64,000 bases of DNA from the NCBI GenBank assembly GCA_964412815.1, contig CAYPQF010000014.1, positions 1 to 64,000 on the forward strand, given 5' to 3'. Position numbers and translations under genes: made by a program. The notes beneath the pieces are model-generated. The model was not told the DNA's origin and ran no database searches. It worked only from the letters and a program-made list of their open reading frames with translations. The DNA is from JAOAFZ01 sp964412815 (lineage in GTDB: Bacteria; Patescibacteriota; Microgenomatia; UBA1406; GWC2-37-13). Positions 1 to 9,253 of this stretch are shown one piece after another; position 1 is the first letter of the stretch; each line of letters starts with the position of its first letter.

Positions 1-255
1 CCCGCGAGGCGGCCGGCTACCCCCCAGCCGCAGTCAGGCGGGATCAAGACCTGCGCCGACGGCTTCGAAGGGACCGGCCTCAAGGCGACCGCGGGCGGCC
101 GCACCTGCGAGTTCCAGGGCAACGTCTGCCACATCAACGGGCTCGGGGACTGGGAGGGGACGGTCTACCTCACCTGGCCCGACGGCTCCAAGCCGCCCCG
201 CGGCAGCGAGTTCCCGGCCAAGGACAACGAGGTCTTCGGCCTCTTCACGGGGTAG
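1..255 (+). CDS. C-terminal part of a GC-rich secreted-type protein (5' end outside window)
   Basis: Frame 1 is open from the first base to a TAG at 253-255 and gives 84 residues. Codons are strongly GC-ending, unlike the following genes. The fragment holds three cysteines (TCADGF, TCEF, NVCH) and a TWPDG stretch, which suits a small extracellular beta-rich domain. I do not recognise the family. It is followed by a perfect hairpin at 366-394 and then the host-type ileS promoter. In composition it matches the GC-rich genes at 36.7, 45.2 and 54.2 kb, so I infer that it is another inserted cassette. The start codon and any signal peptide lie outside the window. Confidence 0.55.
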   Translation, partial: PARRPATPQPQSGGIKTCADGFEGTGLKATAGGRTCEFQGNVCHINGLGDWEGTVYLTWPDGSKPPRGSEFPAKDNEVFGLFTG

Positions 256-365
256 ACACAGCCCGGCACGTCTGACGGAGATCGGCCAAACCGGCCAGAC
301 CGCGGCACACGCCTGTGCCTGAGACCTCGAACTACCACACATCAAACCGCTTCCAGTAGTTGGGA

Positions 366-394
366 CAGGGGGCGAGTCATCGACTCGCCCCCTG
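366..394 (+). terminator. Perfect GC-rich hairpin after the partial gene
   Basis: A 13-bp perfect stem (366-378 with 382-394) closes on a 3-nt loop. No U-tract follows, so termination by this hairpin alone is uncertain. It sits between the GC-rich partial gene and the ileS promoter and probably belongs to the cassette. Confidence 0.5.
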
Positions 395-424
395 GAAAGC
401 TACCTCATCAATCAATACTTTAGT

Positions 425-461
425 TTGCGTATTCCCTCCTTTTTCGATACAATATATCACT
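425..461 (+). promoter_or_regulatory. ileS promoter, leaderless type
   Basis: TTGCGT (425-430), a 17-nt spacer and TACAAT (448-453) are followed by 8 nt and then ATG at 462. A start point 7-9 nt after the -10 box falls on or next to the A of ATG. No Shine-Dalgarno is present. This decides the start at 462 over the upstream in-frame codon at 360. Confidence 0.6.
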
Positions 462-3461
462 ATGCAACAAGATAAATCTGCCCCCCAACCCGAGCAACAG
501 AAACAGAATCCGAATGCAGCCTTTATTGCAATTGAGCATAAGTGGCTGAAGCACTGGTATGAAACGGGTATTATTCAGAAATATCTGCATAAAAATGATT
601 CCTCCACCGAGACCTTCTCTTTTATGGATGGACCGATCACGGCCAATAATCCGATGGGTGTTCATCATGCCTGGGGACGCAGCTACAAAGATCTCTGGCA
701 AAAGTTTCATAATCTGAAAGGGAAAAAACAGCGCTTCCGCAATGGCTTTGATTGTCAGGGCCTCTGGGTAGAAGTAGAGGTAGAGAAAGAACTCGGACTC
801 AAGTCCAAGCGGGATATCGAGAACCTGGTTCCCGGTGATAAAATCGAGTCGATTGCCAAGTTCGTGCAGCTCTGTAAAGATCGTGTCATGAAGTTTTCTG
901 CGATTCAGACCAATCAATCTCAACGCCTGGGATACTTTATGGACTGGGATAACTCCTATTACACCATGTCCTCTGAAAATAACTTTATGATCTGGCATTT
1001 TCTCAAAAAATGTGCCGATCATGGATGGATTTACAAAGGACATGATTCAGTACCGTGGTGTCCCCGTTGCGGAACCGCCATTTCACAACATGAGATGCTG
1101 ACCGAAGACTATGCCGAACTTACCCACGAAACGGTCTTTTTCAAGTTAAAACTGATTGACCAGGACTTTGGTACCGATGCGCCTGTATACATGCTTGCCT
1201 GGACCACCACACCATGGACGGTTCCTGGAAACGTTGCGCTCGCAGTCAATGCCGAGATTACCTATAACCTGATCAAAACTGAGTCCGGACAACATTTGAT
1301 TCTGGCCGAATCACGAACCAAAGACTCAATTAAAGAAACACACGAAGTACTCAAACAGCTGAAGGGAGCGGAGTTGATCGGACTGAAATACGAAGCCCCA
1401 TTTGATGATCTGCCCCGTGTCCAGGAAGCACGGGAAAAACATCCCGCAACATTCCACACCATAGTGGATGGTACAGATCTGGTTTCAGAAGCAGAAGGGA
1501 CGGGTGTTCTCCATGTTGCACCGGGACAAGGTCAGGAAGACTTTGAACTGGGCAAGAAAGAGCAGCTTTCGGTAATTGAGTTGATCGAAGAAGATGCCAG
1601 CTATTATCCCGGGCTAAACGAATTCTCTGGACAGAACGCAAAAGAGAAACCGGGTATCATCTTTAAATACCTTAAAGAGAAAAACGATGGTGAGTTCCTG
1701 TACAAAACACAGTCCTACCAGCATCGCTATCCCAAGTGCTGGCGTTGTAAGACTGAACTGGTCTGGCGTGTGGTAGATGAATGGTACATCTCGATGGATA
1801 CGCCATCTACTATTGACTCAGATACGCGTACCCTGCGGGAACGGATGGTTGCCGTGGCCAAAAAGATTAACTGGTTACCGTCATTTGGGTTGGATCGGGA
1901 ACTGGACTGGCTGAAAAATATGCACGACTGGCTGATCTCCAAGAAGCGTTTCTGGGGACTGGCACTGCCCATCTGGGTTTCCGAAGATGGCACCGAGTTT
2001 GAAGTGATCGGCAGTGAGGCAGAACTCAAAGAGCGCGCTATCGAAGGCTGGGAACAGTACGAAGGGCATACCCCGCATCGTCCCTATGTTGATACCATTA
2101 AGATCAAATCCAAGACCGGAAAAGTGATGTCACGTATACCGGATGTCGGCAATCCCTGGCTGGACGCCGGTATCGTACCATACTCAACCATTCTTGACCC
2201 GAACACAAAACAGCCGGCATATCTCACCAATCCTGAACTCTTTAAACAGTGGTTCCCGGTTGATTTTATTACCGAGTCGTTCCCCGGACAGTTTAAAAAC
2301 TGGTTTTATGCCATGATTGCGATGTCTACGGTTCTGGAAGATACCAACCCATATCAAACCGTGTTGGGATTTGGTACTCTGCTGGGAGAAGATGGACGGG
2401 CAATGCATAAGAGCTGGGGAAACTCGATTGAGTTTAACGAAGGAGCAGATGTCATTGGTGTGGATGTTATGCGCTGGATGTATGCACGACAGAATCCGGC
2501 AGATAACATGCTGTTTGGTTATCGAAAAGGAGATGAAGTCCGTCGTCAGTTTTATCTGATGCTCTGGAATGTCTACAAGTTCTTTGTCGATTACGCCAAG
2601 CTGGACGGATATGAGTATCAGAAACACGATGCAACGCGTATTCCGCAGCCGGAGAATGCACTGGATGGCTGGATTCTGGCACGTCTACGGGACTTGATTA
2701 TCAATGGGGAAAAGCATCTTCTGGCCTATAACGCCCGGGATTTTGCCGCTGAGGCGGAAAAGTTTGTCAGCGATCTGTCTACCTGGTACCTGCGTCGCAG
2801 TCGAGACCGGGTCTGGATCAGTGCCGCATCAGAAGCAGATAAACAGTCCTTTTATGAGACGTTGCACTATGTCCTGGTTCAGCTGACGGTGGTACTTTCA
2901 CCGATCATGCCGTTCGTGACGGAAGAAATCTATACCAGTCTGACTGGAGAAGAATCGGTACATCTTGCAGTGTGGCCGGTGCTTGAACATATTGAACACG
3001 ATCATGACCGGGTAACGGATATGACACTGGTACGGGCAATCGTCGAAGCCGGACATCGTGACCGGAAGGAACAGAAGCTCAAGGTTAAGCAGCCACTGGC
3101 ATCGGTAGCCGTTCAATTGCCTAAGAATCAGGGCTTTATTGTTGAACAGAATATCCCTCAGTACGAACAGCTGATTTTGGATGAACTGAATGTTAAAGAG
3201 ATTATCTTGTCGCCAGGAACAACCGATGAGCCGGCAGTTTCGTTTGATACTGAACTGACCGAAGAGCTGATTCTCGAAGGGAAAGTCCGCGAACTAATCC
3301 GTAGTATCCAGGCGGAACGAAAGAAGATGGGAGTCACTATGGAACAAAAGGTCAGTCTGGTGATTCCGGAAGAGTATACGCCCTATCTTGAGACAATCAA
3401 AGCCTCAGTTCTTACAAAACAGATAGATTTCGGACCGGAACTCAAGGTATCATTATCATAA
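462..3461 (+). CDS. ileS: Isoleucine--tRNA ligase, divergent CPR type
   Basis: Class I aminoacyl-tRNA synthetase of 999 residues that charges tRNA-Ile. IleRS hallmarks are visible: a zinc-type CPRCGTA motif (about residue 205), the CWRCKTELVWR motif and a C-terminal anticodon-binding helical region. The catalytic signatures are unusual. Where HIGH is expected (about residues 61-72) the sequence reads NNPMGVHHAWG, and the KMSKS loop (about residue 648) reads MHKSWGN. The usual WDCHGLPIE is FDCQGLWVE. Zinc and editing motifs favour IleRS over ValRS or LeuRS. The start at 462 was chosen because of the -10 box 8 nt upstream. It stands alone or with the SEDS gene 39 nt downstream. Confidence 0.85.
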   Translation: MQQDKSAPQPEQQKQNPNAAFIAIEHKWLKHWYETGIIQKYLHKNDSSTETFSFMDGPITANNPMGVHHAWGRSYKDLWQKFHNLKGKKQRFRNGFDCQGLWVEVEVEKELGLKSKRDIENLVPGDKIESIAKFVQLCKDRVMKFSAIQTNQSQRLGYFMDWDNSYYTMSSENNFMIWHFLKKCADHGWIYKGHDSVPWCPRCGTAISQHEMLTEDYAELTHETVFFKLKLIDQDFGTDAPVYMLAWTTTPWTVPGNVALAVNAEITYNLIKTESGQHLILAESRTKDSIKETHEVLKQLKGAELIGLKYEAPFDDLPRVQEAREKHPATFHTIVDGTDLVSEAEGTGVLHVAPGQGQEDFELGKKEQLSVIELIEEDASYYPGLNEFSGQNAKEKPGIIFKYLKEKNDGEFLYKTQSYQHRYPKCWRCKTELVWRVVDEWYISMDTPSTIDSDTRTLRERMVAVAKKINWLPSFGLDRELDWLKNMHDWLISKKRFWGLALPIWVSEDGTEFEVIGSEAELKERAIEGWEQYEGHTPHRPYVDTIKIKSKTGKVMSRIPDVGNPWLDAGIVPYSTILDPNTKQPAYLTNPELFKQWFPVDFITESFPGQFKNWFYAMIAMSTVLEDTNPYQTVLGFGTLLGEDGRAMHKSWGNSIEFNEGADVIGVDVMRWMYARQNPADNMLFGYRKGDEVRRQFYLMLWNVYKFFVDYAKLDGYEYQKHDATRIPQPENALDGWILARLRDLIINGEKHLLAYNARDFAAEAEKFVSDLSTWYLRRSRDRVWISAASEADKQSFYETLHYVLVQLTVVLSPIMPFVTEEIYTSLTGEESVHLAVWPVLEHIEHDHDRVTDMTLVRAIVEAGHRDRKEQKLKVKQPLASVAVQLPKNQGFIVEQNIPQYEQLILDELNVKEIILSPGTTDEPAVSFDTELTEELILEGKVRELIRSIQAERKKMGVTMEQKVSLVIPEEYTPYLETIKASVLTKQIDFGPELKVSLS

Positions 3462-3500
3462 CTCCTGAGTTACAGGAGAGGTGAACTGTTTGTATTCTCT

Positions 3501-4553
3501 ATGTGGAGATTTCTCATACCGACTGCTATTCTTGCTGTATTTGGTCTGTTTAATCTGGCCGGTATTAAACCGTATCTGCTTACGAATCAGATGATGTTTA
3601 CCGGCGCTGCGATTGTGGCATTTATCGTGATTCGTCTGATTGGCTCGGTGTTTTTTCGGATCAATGCATACCTCATCTACTTTGTTTTTATTGGTCTGTT
3701 TGTGCTGACACTCATTATTGGAGAAGATATTAACGGATCGCGCCGCTGGATTAATCTGGTCTTCTTCAACTTTCAAACGTCAGAGTTTTTTAAGATCTTT
3801 TATATTCTGATTCTGAGCGATTACCTGGCGCGCAATCACCGGTCTCTCAAAGAATTCTCTTCATTTATTATCATTCTTATTTCGTTTGTGATTCCCGCCT
3901 TTCTGATCTTCCTGCAACCTGATCTTGAAACGGCTCTGTTTCTGGCAATTATCTTTATGGCTATTACCACCTTTTCTGCCGTGCCAAAAAACTTTCTTGC
4001 CGGCTTAATAGGAGGCGTAGTCGCGCTGATGCCGGTTGCCTGGTTTTTCCTGGCGAACTATCAACGGAACCGTATCTTAAGTTTTATTAATCCGGAACTT
4101 GATCCCAGTGGTACTGCCTACAATATGACACAGGCGATTATCACGATTGGCTCAGGGCAGTTTCTGGGGCGAGGACTGGGGCTTGGGAAGCAGTCTACAC
4201 TTTTTTTTCTACCGGAGAACCATACTGACTTTGCGTTTGCCTCGCTGGTTGAACAGTTCGGTTTTCTGGGTGGGGTAGTAGTTATTTTTATGTACTTCGT
4301 GCTGGCTATTATGATCATTCTCAAGATAAACCGGCATATGAATGATATGAAGCAGAACAATGAACATAACCGGTTTATGTTTTATTACAGTATCGGCTTC
4401 TTTATGTACTTTATCTTTCAGGTCTTTGTAAATATCGGCATGAACCTTGGAATTCTTCCGATTTCTGGTACAGCACTGCCGCTGATATCCTACGGAGGTT
4501 CTTCTCTCGTGACCTTTATGATTGGACTGGCATTCATGAGTGAAAAACGGTAA
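3501..4553 (+). CDS. SEDS-family peptidoglycan glycosyltransferase (RodA/FtsW type)
   Basis: A 350-residue polytopic membrane protein with about ten hydrophobic helices. Family features include GEDINGSRRWINL (about residue 74), an extracellular-loop FLPENHTDFAFA motif and the C-terminal PISGTALPLISYGGSS motif, which is the classic SEDS ending. SEDS proteins polymerise glycan strands with a partner class B PBP; none is adjacent here. The length fits RodA or a short FtsW and I cannot separate the two. It lies 39 nt after ileS and just before a membrane-anchored SurA-like protein, probably in one transcript. Confidence 0.85.
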   Translation: MWRFLIPTAILAVFGLFNLAGIKPYLLTNQMMFTGAAIVAFIVIRLIGSVFFRINAYLIYFVFIGLFVLTLIIGEDINGSRRWINLVFFNFQTSEFFKIFYILILSDYLARNHRSLKEFSSFIIILISFVIPAFLIFLQPDLETALFLAIIFMAITTFSAVPKNFLAGLIGGVVALMPVAWFFLANYQRNRILSFINPELDPSGTAYNMTQAIITIGSGQFLGRGLGLGKQSTLFFLPENHTDFAFASLVEQFGFLGGVVVIFMYFVLAIMIILKINRHMNDMKQNNEHNRFMFYYSIGFFMYFIFQVFVNIGMNLGILPISGTALPLISYGGSSLVTFMIGLAFMSEKR

Positions 4554-4562
4554 TATTACTTT

Positions 4563-5522
4563 ATGATGGAATCCAATAATAAACTTCCACTCATTATTGC
4601 GGGTGGTGTATTATTCTTTGTTGTTCTTATTTTTGTCGTGGTTACCACAGTACTGCAACAGCGGAACAATCCTTCCTCATCTCCATCCACTGTTACCGAT
4701 TCAGCAAATGTTGATACGGAGACATCCGGTTTTACCGGAGGAGGTACTATCCCGCCACAGTCAGGTCAGAAACAACCAAGGGTGCCCGCACTTGGTGCTA
4801 TTATGACTGTTGGAGAAGAAATTTTGTATCAAGAGGATCTCGACCGGTTCCTCCAAGTACTGCCTCCCAGTACTCCTGAACGGGAAAAACTGGCTCGAAC
4901 AGCTATGAAAGAAGAATCGATCGCATTACAGGCCGGCGCAAAAGCAGGTGTTATTACACTCGGAGCCTCATTCTATAATGCCCGGAACAAAGACTATGAA
5001 CAGCGCTCAGCGAGATATGTGGCTGTCCAGCAGGGTATTAAACAGCGAACGGCACGAATTTCAGGATCAGTTCTGACATTATGGTTTTTTAATAACAATC
5101 AGGCTGGCAGTGCCGGATACGAACAGGGCAAACGCATTGCGCTCCAGAAGATGACGGATCTGCATACCAAGGTAAAAAATCGTCAATTAAGTATGACAGA
5201 AGCAGCAACAGAGCTGAAGCAGGATACATCACTGGAACGGCTGGATGTAGTCTGGCAGCAGAATGCAATCTTTACGTTTGAAAATGTGGGACCGGACGAG
5301 CAGATTACCTTTGATGAACCGTTCAACAAAAATATTCGTGCTCTTGCTGCGGGAGGTGTAACCGATCTGACGCTGTTATCGGTAGAGAGTAACGGGACAC
5401 AGAGAGAGGCTCTGTATACGTTTGCTCAGGTAGCATCAAAATCAAATGGCTCAATTCAGGAAGGTTCATTTGAAGAATGGTTATCAGTACAACAGAAAAA
5501 CTATGACGTTATCGAATATTAA
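4563..5522 (+). CDS. Membrane-anchored SurA N-domain-like protein
   Basis: 319 residues with an N-terminal transmembrane segment (about residues 9-31: LPLIIAGGVLFFVVLIFVV), then a Ser/Thr/Pro-rich linker and a helical region. The stretch VGEEILYQEDLDRFLQ resembles the start of SurA/PrsA-type chaperone domains (usual pattern NGexItxxdld). No PPIase (parvulin) domain is evident. It is likely extracytoplasmic and may help fold exported proteins such as the large surface protein encoded next, which overlaps it by 20 nt. TAATAT, including the previous stop codon, lies 6 nt before ATG and could be a leaderless -10 box. Confidence 0.5.
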   Translation: MMESNNKLPLIIAGGVLFFVVLIFVVVTTVLQQRNNPSSSPSTVTDSANVDTETSGFTGGGTIPPQSGQKQPRVPALGAIMTVGEEILYQEDLDRFLQVLPPSTPEREKLARTAMKEESIALQAGAKAGVITLGASFYNARNKDYEQRSARYVAVQQGIKQRTARISGSVLTLWFFNNNQAGSAGYEQGKRIALQKMTDLHTKVKNRQLSMTEAATELKQDTSLERLDVVWQQNAIFTFENVGPDEQITFDEPFNKNIRALAAGGVTDLTLLSVESNGTQREALYTFAQVASKSNGSIQEGSFEEWLSVQQKNYDVIEY

Positions 5523-7956
5523 GACGGTTCTGGGAAGTATTGTGGTCAGTTGTCTATTGATGACATCCGCGTTGCCCGTAATTGCTGATGAAGGGCAAGC
5601 TCCCCAGATCAACTTTAAGGTGGTAACCAAATCGCAATCAACCCAGGTACCATTACCGAATATCTGGATCGAGACCTTTAGTCTCACGAATCAGCCGCTC
5701 ATTTTAGATGAATCATCTGAGGCAGTTCACAAAGGAAACATGGCCTGGTTCCGCTATCGCTCTACGGGTTCGAATGGTATGACAATGTTTGATACTCTGG
5801 CTCCGGACTCTAACGATACAACGCCCATTGATATTGACGGCGATGGGCAGACTGATGTCTTTGAACTGCCCCGGTATCCTGAAGCAAAAACTGTCGCCCG
5901 AAACAAAAATATTACGGTAGATATTAATGGGAAACCGATTACCAAAGATCCGAAGTATTGTATGCGCGAAGGGGACTTCCGCTTTACCAAACTACTTACC
6001 AGTCAAAGCGAAATCGGGACCGCTGATTGTGAACTTACCGCGGGTATCAACTTTTTGTGTTACTCGTCTCCGTTTTATGCCCGTGCGGTTCCCCGAGTAG
6101 ACATGCAGGGAGAATTTAAGATTGTCGGAGTAGCCAGAAACAATGGAGAGATCAAACCCCTTGAGCGATGTAATGGCGAGTATACTCAGGACTTTGGGGA
6201 GAGTAACAACTTTGGTGCCTGTATTATTGCCGATCCATTTGGACGGGATTTTGACGTCGTCCGGTGGGGACATGGGAACAGTGTGGCAAATCTGACGTTT
6301 TACGTTGAGTTTGATCAGGTAGAACCCACACCTACCGTCAAGCAGGTGCAAACGAAAGAAACGGACCTTTCCGGCGAAGAATGGTCAAACTTTGCCTGCG
6401 TTTCTTCTGCATTATGTAACAGTGGAGATACTAAATGCTCAACCAACACTGCACCTACAGCGACAACTAAACGGGTAAAAGTTTCCAATATTGCCCGTCT
6501 GCGGGAAACGCTGGGCATCGAAGATAACAAGCCGGCCTATATTGTGGAATGTATGGTTGCCAACTCGGGAGACAAAGCGTCACGTGCCTCGTATAGCTGC
6601 ACCACAGGAACCAAAGAAGGAGATGAGTATCTGGGTCTGGACTTGAAATGGAGCGAAGATGGTGCCACAAATAACGCAAATTACACTTCCCGGATGTTTG
6701 ATGAGACCGGGAAACCGGTGATTGACCGCCGTATTACCGATAAAAACAAGCGGGATGAATTTGAATGGGAGAGTACCACCCCGCCGAACACTACCAGTGT
6801 CTTTATGATGGGATATCAGACTTCGGATCAGCAGCGTCCACCAGTAGATAGTAATCGTGGCCAGCAACAAGCCACGCTCAGTTTTGATGCTGCTTGTACT
6901 CTGTTGCAAGATCCCTATGGAACCGTCTTTGATAGCGTTACACTGGAACCGCTTGCAGAGGTAACGGTTACACTGATTAACGCTTCGACTAATCGACCGG
7001 TTACCCAGTCAGATGTCTCAGCTCATCCCACTATTGGTAACATCACCAATCCACAACGTACTAAACCGGATGGATTCTTCTCGTTCTGGGTACCCGACGG
7101 GACATATCGTCTGAACATCTCAAAAGCGGGCTACGCGTTCCCGTCCAATCTGTTAACCCTTAATCCTGATGCTGGACGTTTTTACTCCGAACTGTATACT
7201 GGTGAAGACATTGTGCAAAAAGGTCAGATGGAGCACCGCGATGTTCCGCTCGAACCGCTGGATAAAGAACAGGCGCATGCCTTTGCCGCACAAAATGCAC
7301 CACGGTTAATGCAGTATCTGGTTTCCACAGACGGAGATGGGAACACAAAGCGTGTTCAGGGTGTGGTATCCCATCCCAACGCAACCGTTGTGCTGTACAC
7401 ACTCTCTGATGCAGGGAAAAAGGGAAAGAGAATTGGTGAAACATCCGCAGACGGAAACGGATCCTTTACTATCGCATATGCAGAATCTAAGCAACAGGAT
7501 GAACCGCTTGGTATGCTTGAGATCGTAAAGCAAAACTATACAAAAGGATCGGTACGCGCTTCTGCGCAGATTGAGGATACCCCGCAACAGATTGCAGGGC
7601 GTTTATCACCGGGGACTCGAGTAGCGATAACTTATCCATTCAGCTCGAACCCAGCCTTTGAAACCGTAGTAGATGAAACCGGATATCTCGATATTCCAGC
7701 ACAGCATATTCCACAGGTTCCGTATATGGTCTCTGTCTCTCAGCAGAACGGCACACCGACCGTGTTGACTGCGGCAGAATTCAACCAGACGTACAACGGA
7801 ACAGGTACACTTCTTGTCCGGGAAGATGGAGATGCGACCGTTCTGGGTGCTACTACCGGCGGGACCGGAGATGTGCGCGGATTACTGCTGTTACTGACGC
7901 TGCTTCCGCTGGCCGGGTATTCAGCCTACCGCTATCTGGTTGCCAAAGTCAACTAA
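5503..7956 (+). CDS. Large surface protein with carboxypeptidase-regulatory-like domain and C-terminal anchor
   Basis: About 817 residues. The N-terminus is a signal peptide (SIVVSCLLMTSALPVIADEG, cleavage near A-D). An acidic DIDGDGQTDV motif, about residue 107, looks like a calcium-binding loop. A domain beginning YGTVFDSVTLEPLAEVTVTL and reaching PDGFFSFWVPDGTYRLNISK matches CarboxypepD_reg beta-sandwich folds. The C-terminus has a hydrophobic helix (LLLLLTLLPLAGYSAYRYLV) and a short basic tail. It should be displayed on the cell surface. Its ATG at 5503 overlaps the upstream gene, which suggests coupling. Host-type composition. Exact ligand unknown. Confidence 0.6.
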   Translation: MTLSNIKTVLGSIVVSCLLMTSALPVIADEGQAPQINFKVVTKSQSTQVPLPNIWIETFSLTNQPLILDESSEAVHKGNMAWFRYRSTGSNGMTMFDTLAPDSNDTTPIDIDGDGQTDVFELPRYPEAKTVARNKNITVDINGKPITKDPKYCMREGDFRFTKLLTSQSEIGTADCELTAGINFLCYSSPFYARAVPRVDMQGEFKIVGVARNNGEIKPLERCNGEYTQDFGESNNFGACIIADPFGRDFDVVRWGHGNSVANLTFYVEFDQVEPTPTVKQVQTKETDLSGEEWSNFACVSSALCNSGDTKCSTNTAPTATTKRVKVSNIARLRETLGIEDNKPAYIVECMVANSGDKASRASYSCTTGTKEGDEYLGLDLKWSEDGATNNANYTSRMFDETGKPVIDRRITDKNKRDEFEWESTTPPNTTSVFMMGYQTSDQQRPPVDSNRGQQQATLSFDAACTLLQDPYGTVFDSVTLEPLAEVTVTLINASTNRPVTQSDVSAHPTIGNITNPQRTKPDGFFSFWVPDGTYRLNISKAGYAFPSNLLTLNPDAGRFYSELYTGEDIVQKGQMEHRDVPLEPLDKEQAHAFAAQNAPRLMQYLVSTDGDGNTKRVQGVVSHPNATVVLYTLSDAGKKGKRIGETSADGNGSFTIAYAESKQQDEPLGMLEIVKQNYTKGSVRASAQIEDTPQQIAGRLSPGTRVAITYPFSSNPAFETVVDETGYLDIPAQHIPQVPYMVSVSQQNGTPTVLTAAEFNQTYNGTGTLLVREDGDATVLGATTGGTGDVRGLLLLLTLLPLAGYSAYRYLVAKVN

Positions 7957-7982
7957 TGCTGTTCTCTACGCATTAAAGATGC

Positions 7983-8016
7983 TTGACATGCTTCTGTGAT
8001 CATGTATAATAAACGA
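7983..8016 (+). promoter_or_regulatory. rplU promoter with consensus boxes, leaderless type
   Basis: TTGACA (7983-7988), a 16-nt spacer and TATAAT (8005-8010) form the best sigma70-like promoter of the window. Only 6 nt separate the -10 box from ATG at 8017, so the transcript should begin at the start codon itself. No Shine-Dalgarno is present. Confidence 0.8.
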
Positions 8017-8328
8017 ATGGCAAAAATGGCAGTTATTCGTACTGGTGGTCAACAATTTCTCGTTAAACCTGACGAGGTTATTATTGTGCAAAAATTAAAC
8101 AATAATGTTGATGACACAATTGAACTCGAAACACTCGGCATCTTTGATGAAGAGGGAGCAGAAGTTGAAGTTGGAACCCCTGTATTGAAAAAGAACGTTA
8201 CCGCAACCGTTATCGAACACATGAAAGGTGATAAAGTTCGTGTTTCAAAGTTTAAGGCAAAAGTACGCTATCGCCGCACCAATGGCTTCCGTGCAGAGCT
8301 GACAAAAATTAAAATTCAGTCTATCTAA
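8017..8328 (+). CDS. rplU: 50S ribosomal protein L21 (bL21)
   Basis: 103 residues. MAVIRTGGQQFLVKPDE at the start and the C-terminal KFKAKVRYRRTNGFRAELTKIKI segment match bL21, which binds 23S rRNA. Two starts are possible, 8017 and 8026; the promoter spacing favours 8017. It is followed 9 nt later by rpmA, the usual bL21-bL27 pair. Confidence 0.93.
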   Translation: MAKMAVIRTGGQQFLVKPDEVIIVQKLNNNVDDTIELETLGIFDEEGAEVEVGTPVLKKNVTATVIEHMKGDKVRVSKFKAKVRYRRTNGFRAELTKIKIQSI

Positions 8329-8337
8329 GATACTTCT

Positions 8338-8667
8338 ATGGCACATACCAAAGCGCAACGCGCAGTACGAGGAAACAGAGATTCTATTGCAAAACGATTA
8401 GGTGTTAAGATCTATGGTGGTCAGGTCGTAAAGACCGGAAACATCATTGTCCGTCAGCGTGGATCAAAGTTCCATGCAGGACCGAACGTTCTGGTTTCTA
8501 AAGATTTCTCTCTGGTTGCATTAGCTGATGGAGTGTGCCAGTTCTACACCCGCCGTGGAAAGCAGTATGTAACTGTTCAGACTGAACAGCCAGCTGCCCC
8601 AGCTCCCAAAAAAGCTGCTTCAAAAAAGGCTGAAACAGAACCTGCCGCAACAGAAGCCAAGGCATAA
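8338..8667 (+). CDS. rpmA: 50S ribosomal protein L27 (bL27)
   Basis: 109 residues. The core (NRDSIAKRLGVKIYGGQ, QRGSKFHAGPNV) is typical of bL27, which reaches towards the peptidyl-transferase centre. The N-terminus MAHTKAQ starts directly at the mature-like sequence, without the cleaved extension seen in Firmicutes. The protein is about 20 residues longer than usual because of an Ala/Pro/Lys-rich tail (about residues 85-109). It is in an operon with rplU. Confidence 0.93.
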   Translation: MAHTKAQRAVRGNRDSIAKRLGVKIYGGQVVKTGNIIVRQRGSKFHAGPNVLVSKDFSLVALADGVCQFYTRRGKQYVTVQTEQPAAPAPKKAASKKAETEPAATEAKA

Positions 8668-8684
8668 CTCAGATAACTTTCTGC

Positions 8685-8698
8685 TACAATAAAGAGAT
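8685..8698 (+). promoter_or_regulatory. -10 box 8 nt before ATG (ParB-like gene)
   Basis: TACAAT at 8685-8690 is followed by 8 nt and ATG at 8699. No clear -35 box or Shine-Dalgarno was found. Consistent with a leaderless start. Confidence 0.45.
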
Positions 8699-9253
8699 AT
8701 GTCTCATGATATCTCGCATGTTATAGCCCGTATTAAAGAATCTCCTGATGTGTTTGAAAAAGCACGTTTAATGAAGTTTCTCAAGGATGAGCACGAGATC
8801 CGGATTGTAGAACTGTCTCAGGCGCTGCAAATGAAACCTTCGTATATTGCCCATTATCTTCGATTAAACAAACTGCCGGTTATCTTAATGGACGGCTATT
8901 ATGCTCAACTTGTCTCAACCAGTCATCTCTTTATTATCTCCCGTCTCCCGGATTACGAAACCATGATTCGGGTCTACGAAGAGGTACTGGCAAAGAATCT
9001 TACATCGCAGCAGACCGAAGAACTGGTGCGGGAAGCACTGTACGAAACAAAATCAGAAGGCGACCGTCTCAAAGTTCCTGAAGTAAACCAAATGGTGCGG
9101 GAGATCACCCATGCGCTCGGTGATGTGGAGGTAAAGATTATCCAGTCCCGGATTCGGAGCAAGATCTCAATCGAGATAAAAGGAAGTCTTGAGCATTCAA
9201 CCCGAATCCTGAGGCGGATTGCCCGCAAAATTACTACGGAACAGACTTCTTAA
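8699..9253 (+). CDS. ParB/KorB-type helix-turn-helix protein lacking the N-terminal nuclease-like domain
   Basis: 184 residues. Residues about 35-65 (ELSQALQMKPSYIAHYLRLNKLP) form the HTH typical of ParB/Spo0J, followed by the helical STSHLFIISRLPD region that in ParB follows the HTH. The C-terminal part (EVKIIQSRIRSKISIEI) may be a dimerisation domain. The ParB/Srx CTPase domain with its GxxR motif is absent, so this is not a complete ParB. It could be a DNA-binding regulator or a chromosome-organising factor. It ends convergently with lepB, the two coding regions overlapping by 4 nt. Confidence 0.6.
   Translation: MSHDISHVIARIKESPDVFEKARLMKFLKDEHEIRIVELSQALQMKPSYIAHYLRLNKLPVILMDGYYAQLVSTSHLFIISRLPDYETMIRVYEEVLAKNLTSQQTEELVREALYETKSEGDRLKVPEVNQMVREITHALGDVEVKIIQSRIRSKISIEIKGSLEHSTRILRRIARKITTEQTS

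Noticed and set aside
360..461. N-terminal extension of 34 residues on IleRS from the codon at 360
   Set aside because: It would cover the GC-rich hairpin and the promoter, and its translation has no IleRS similarity.
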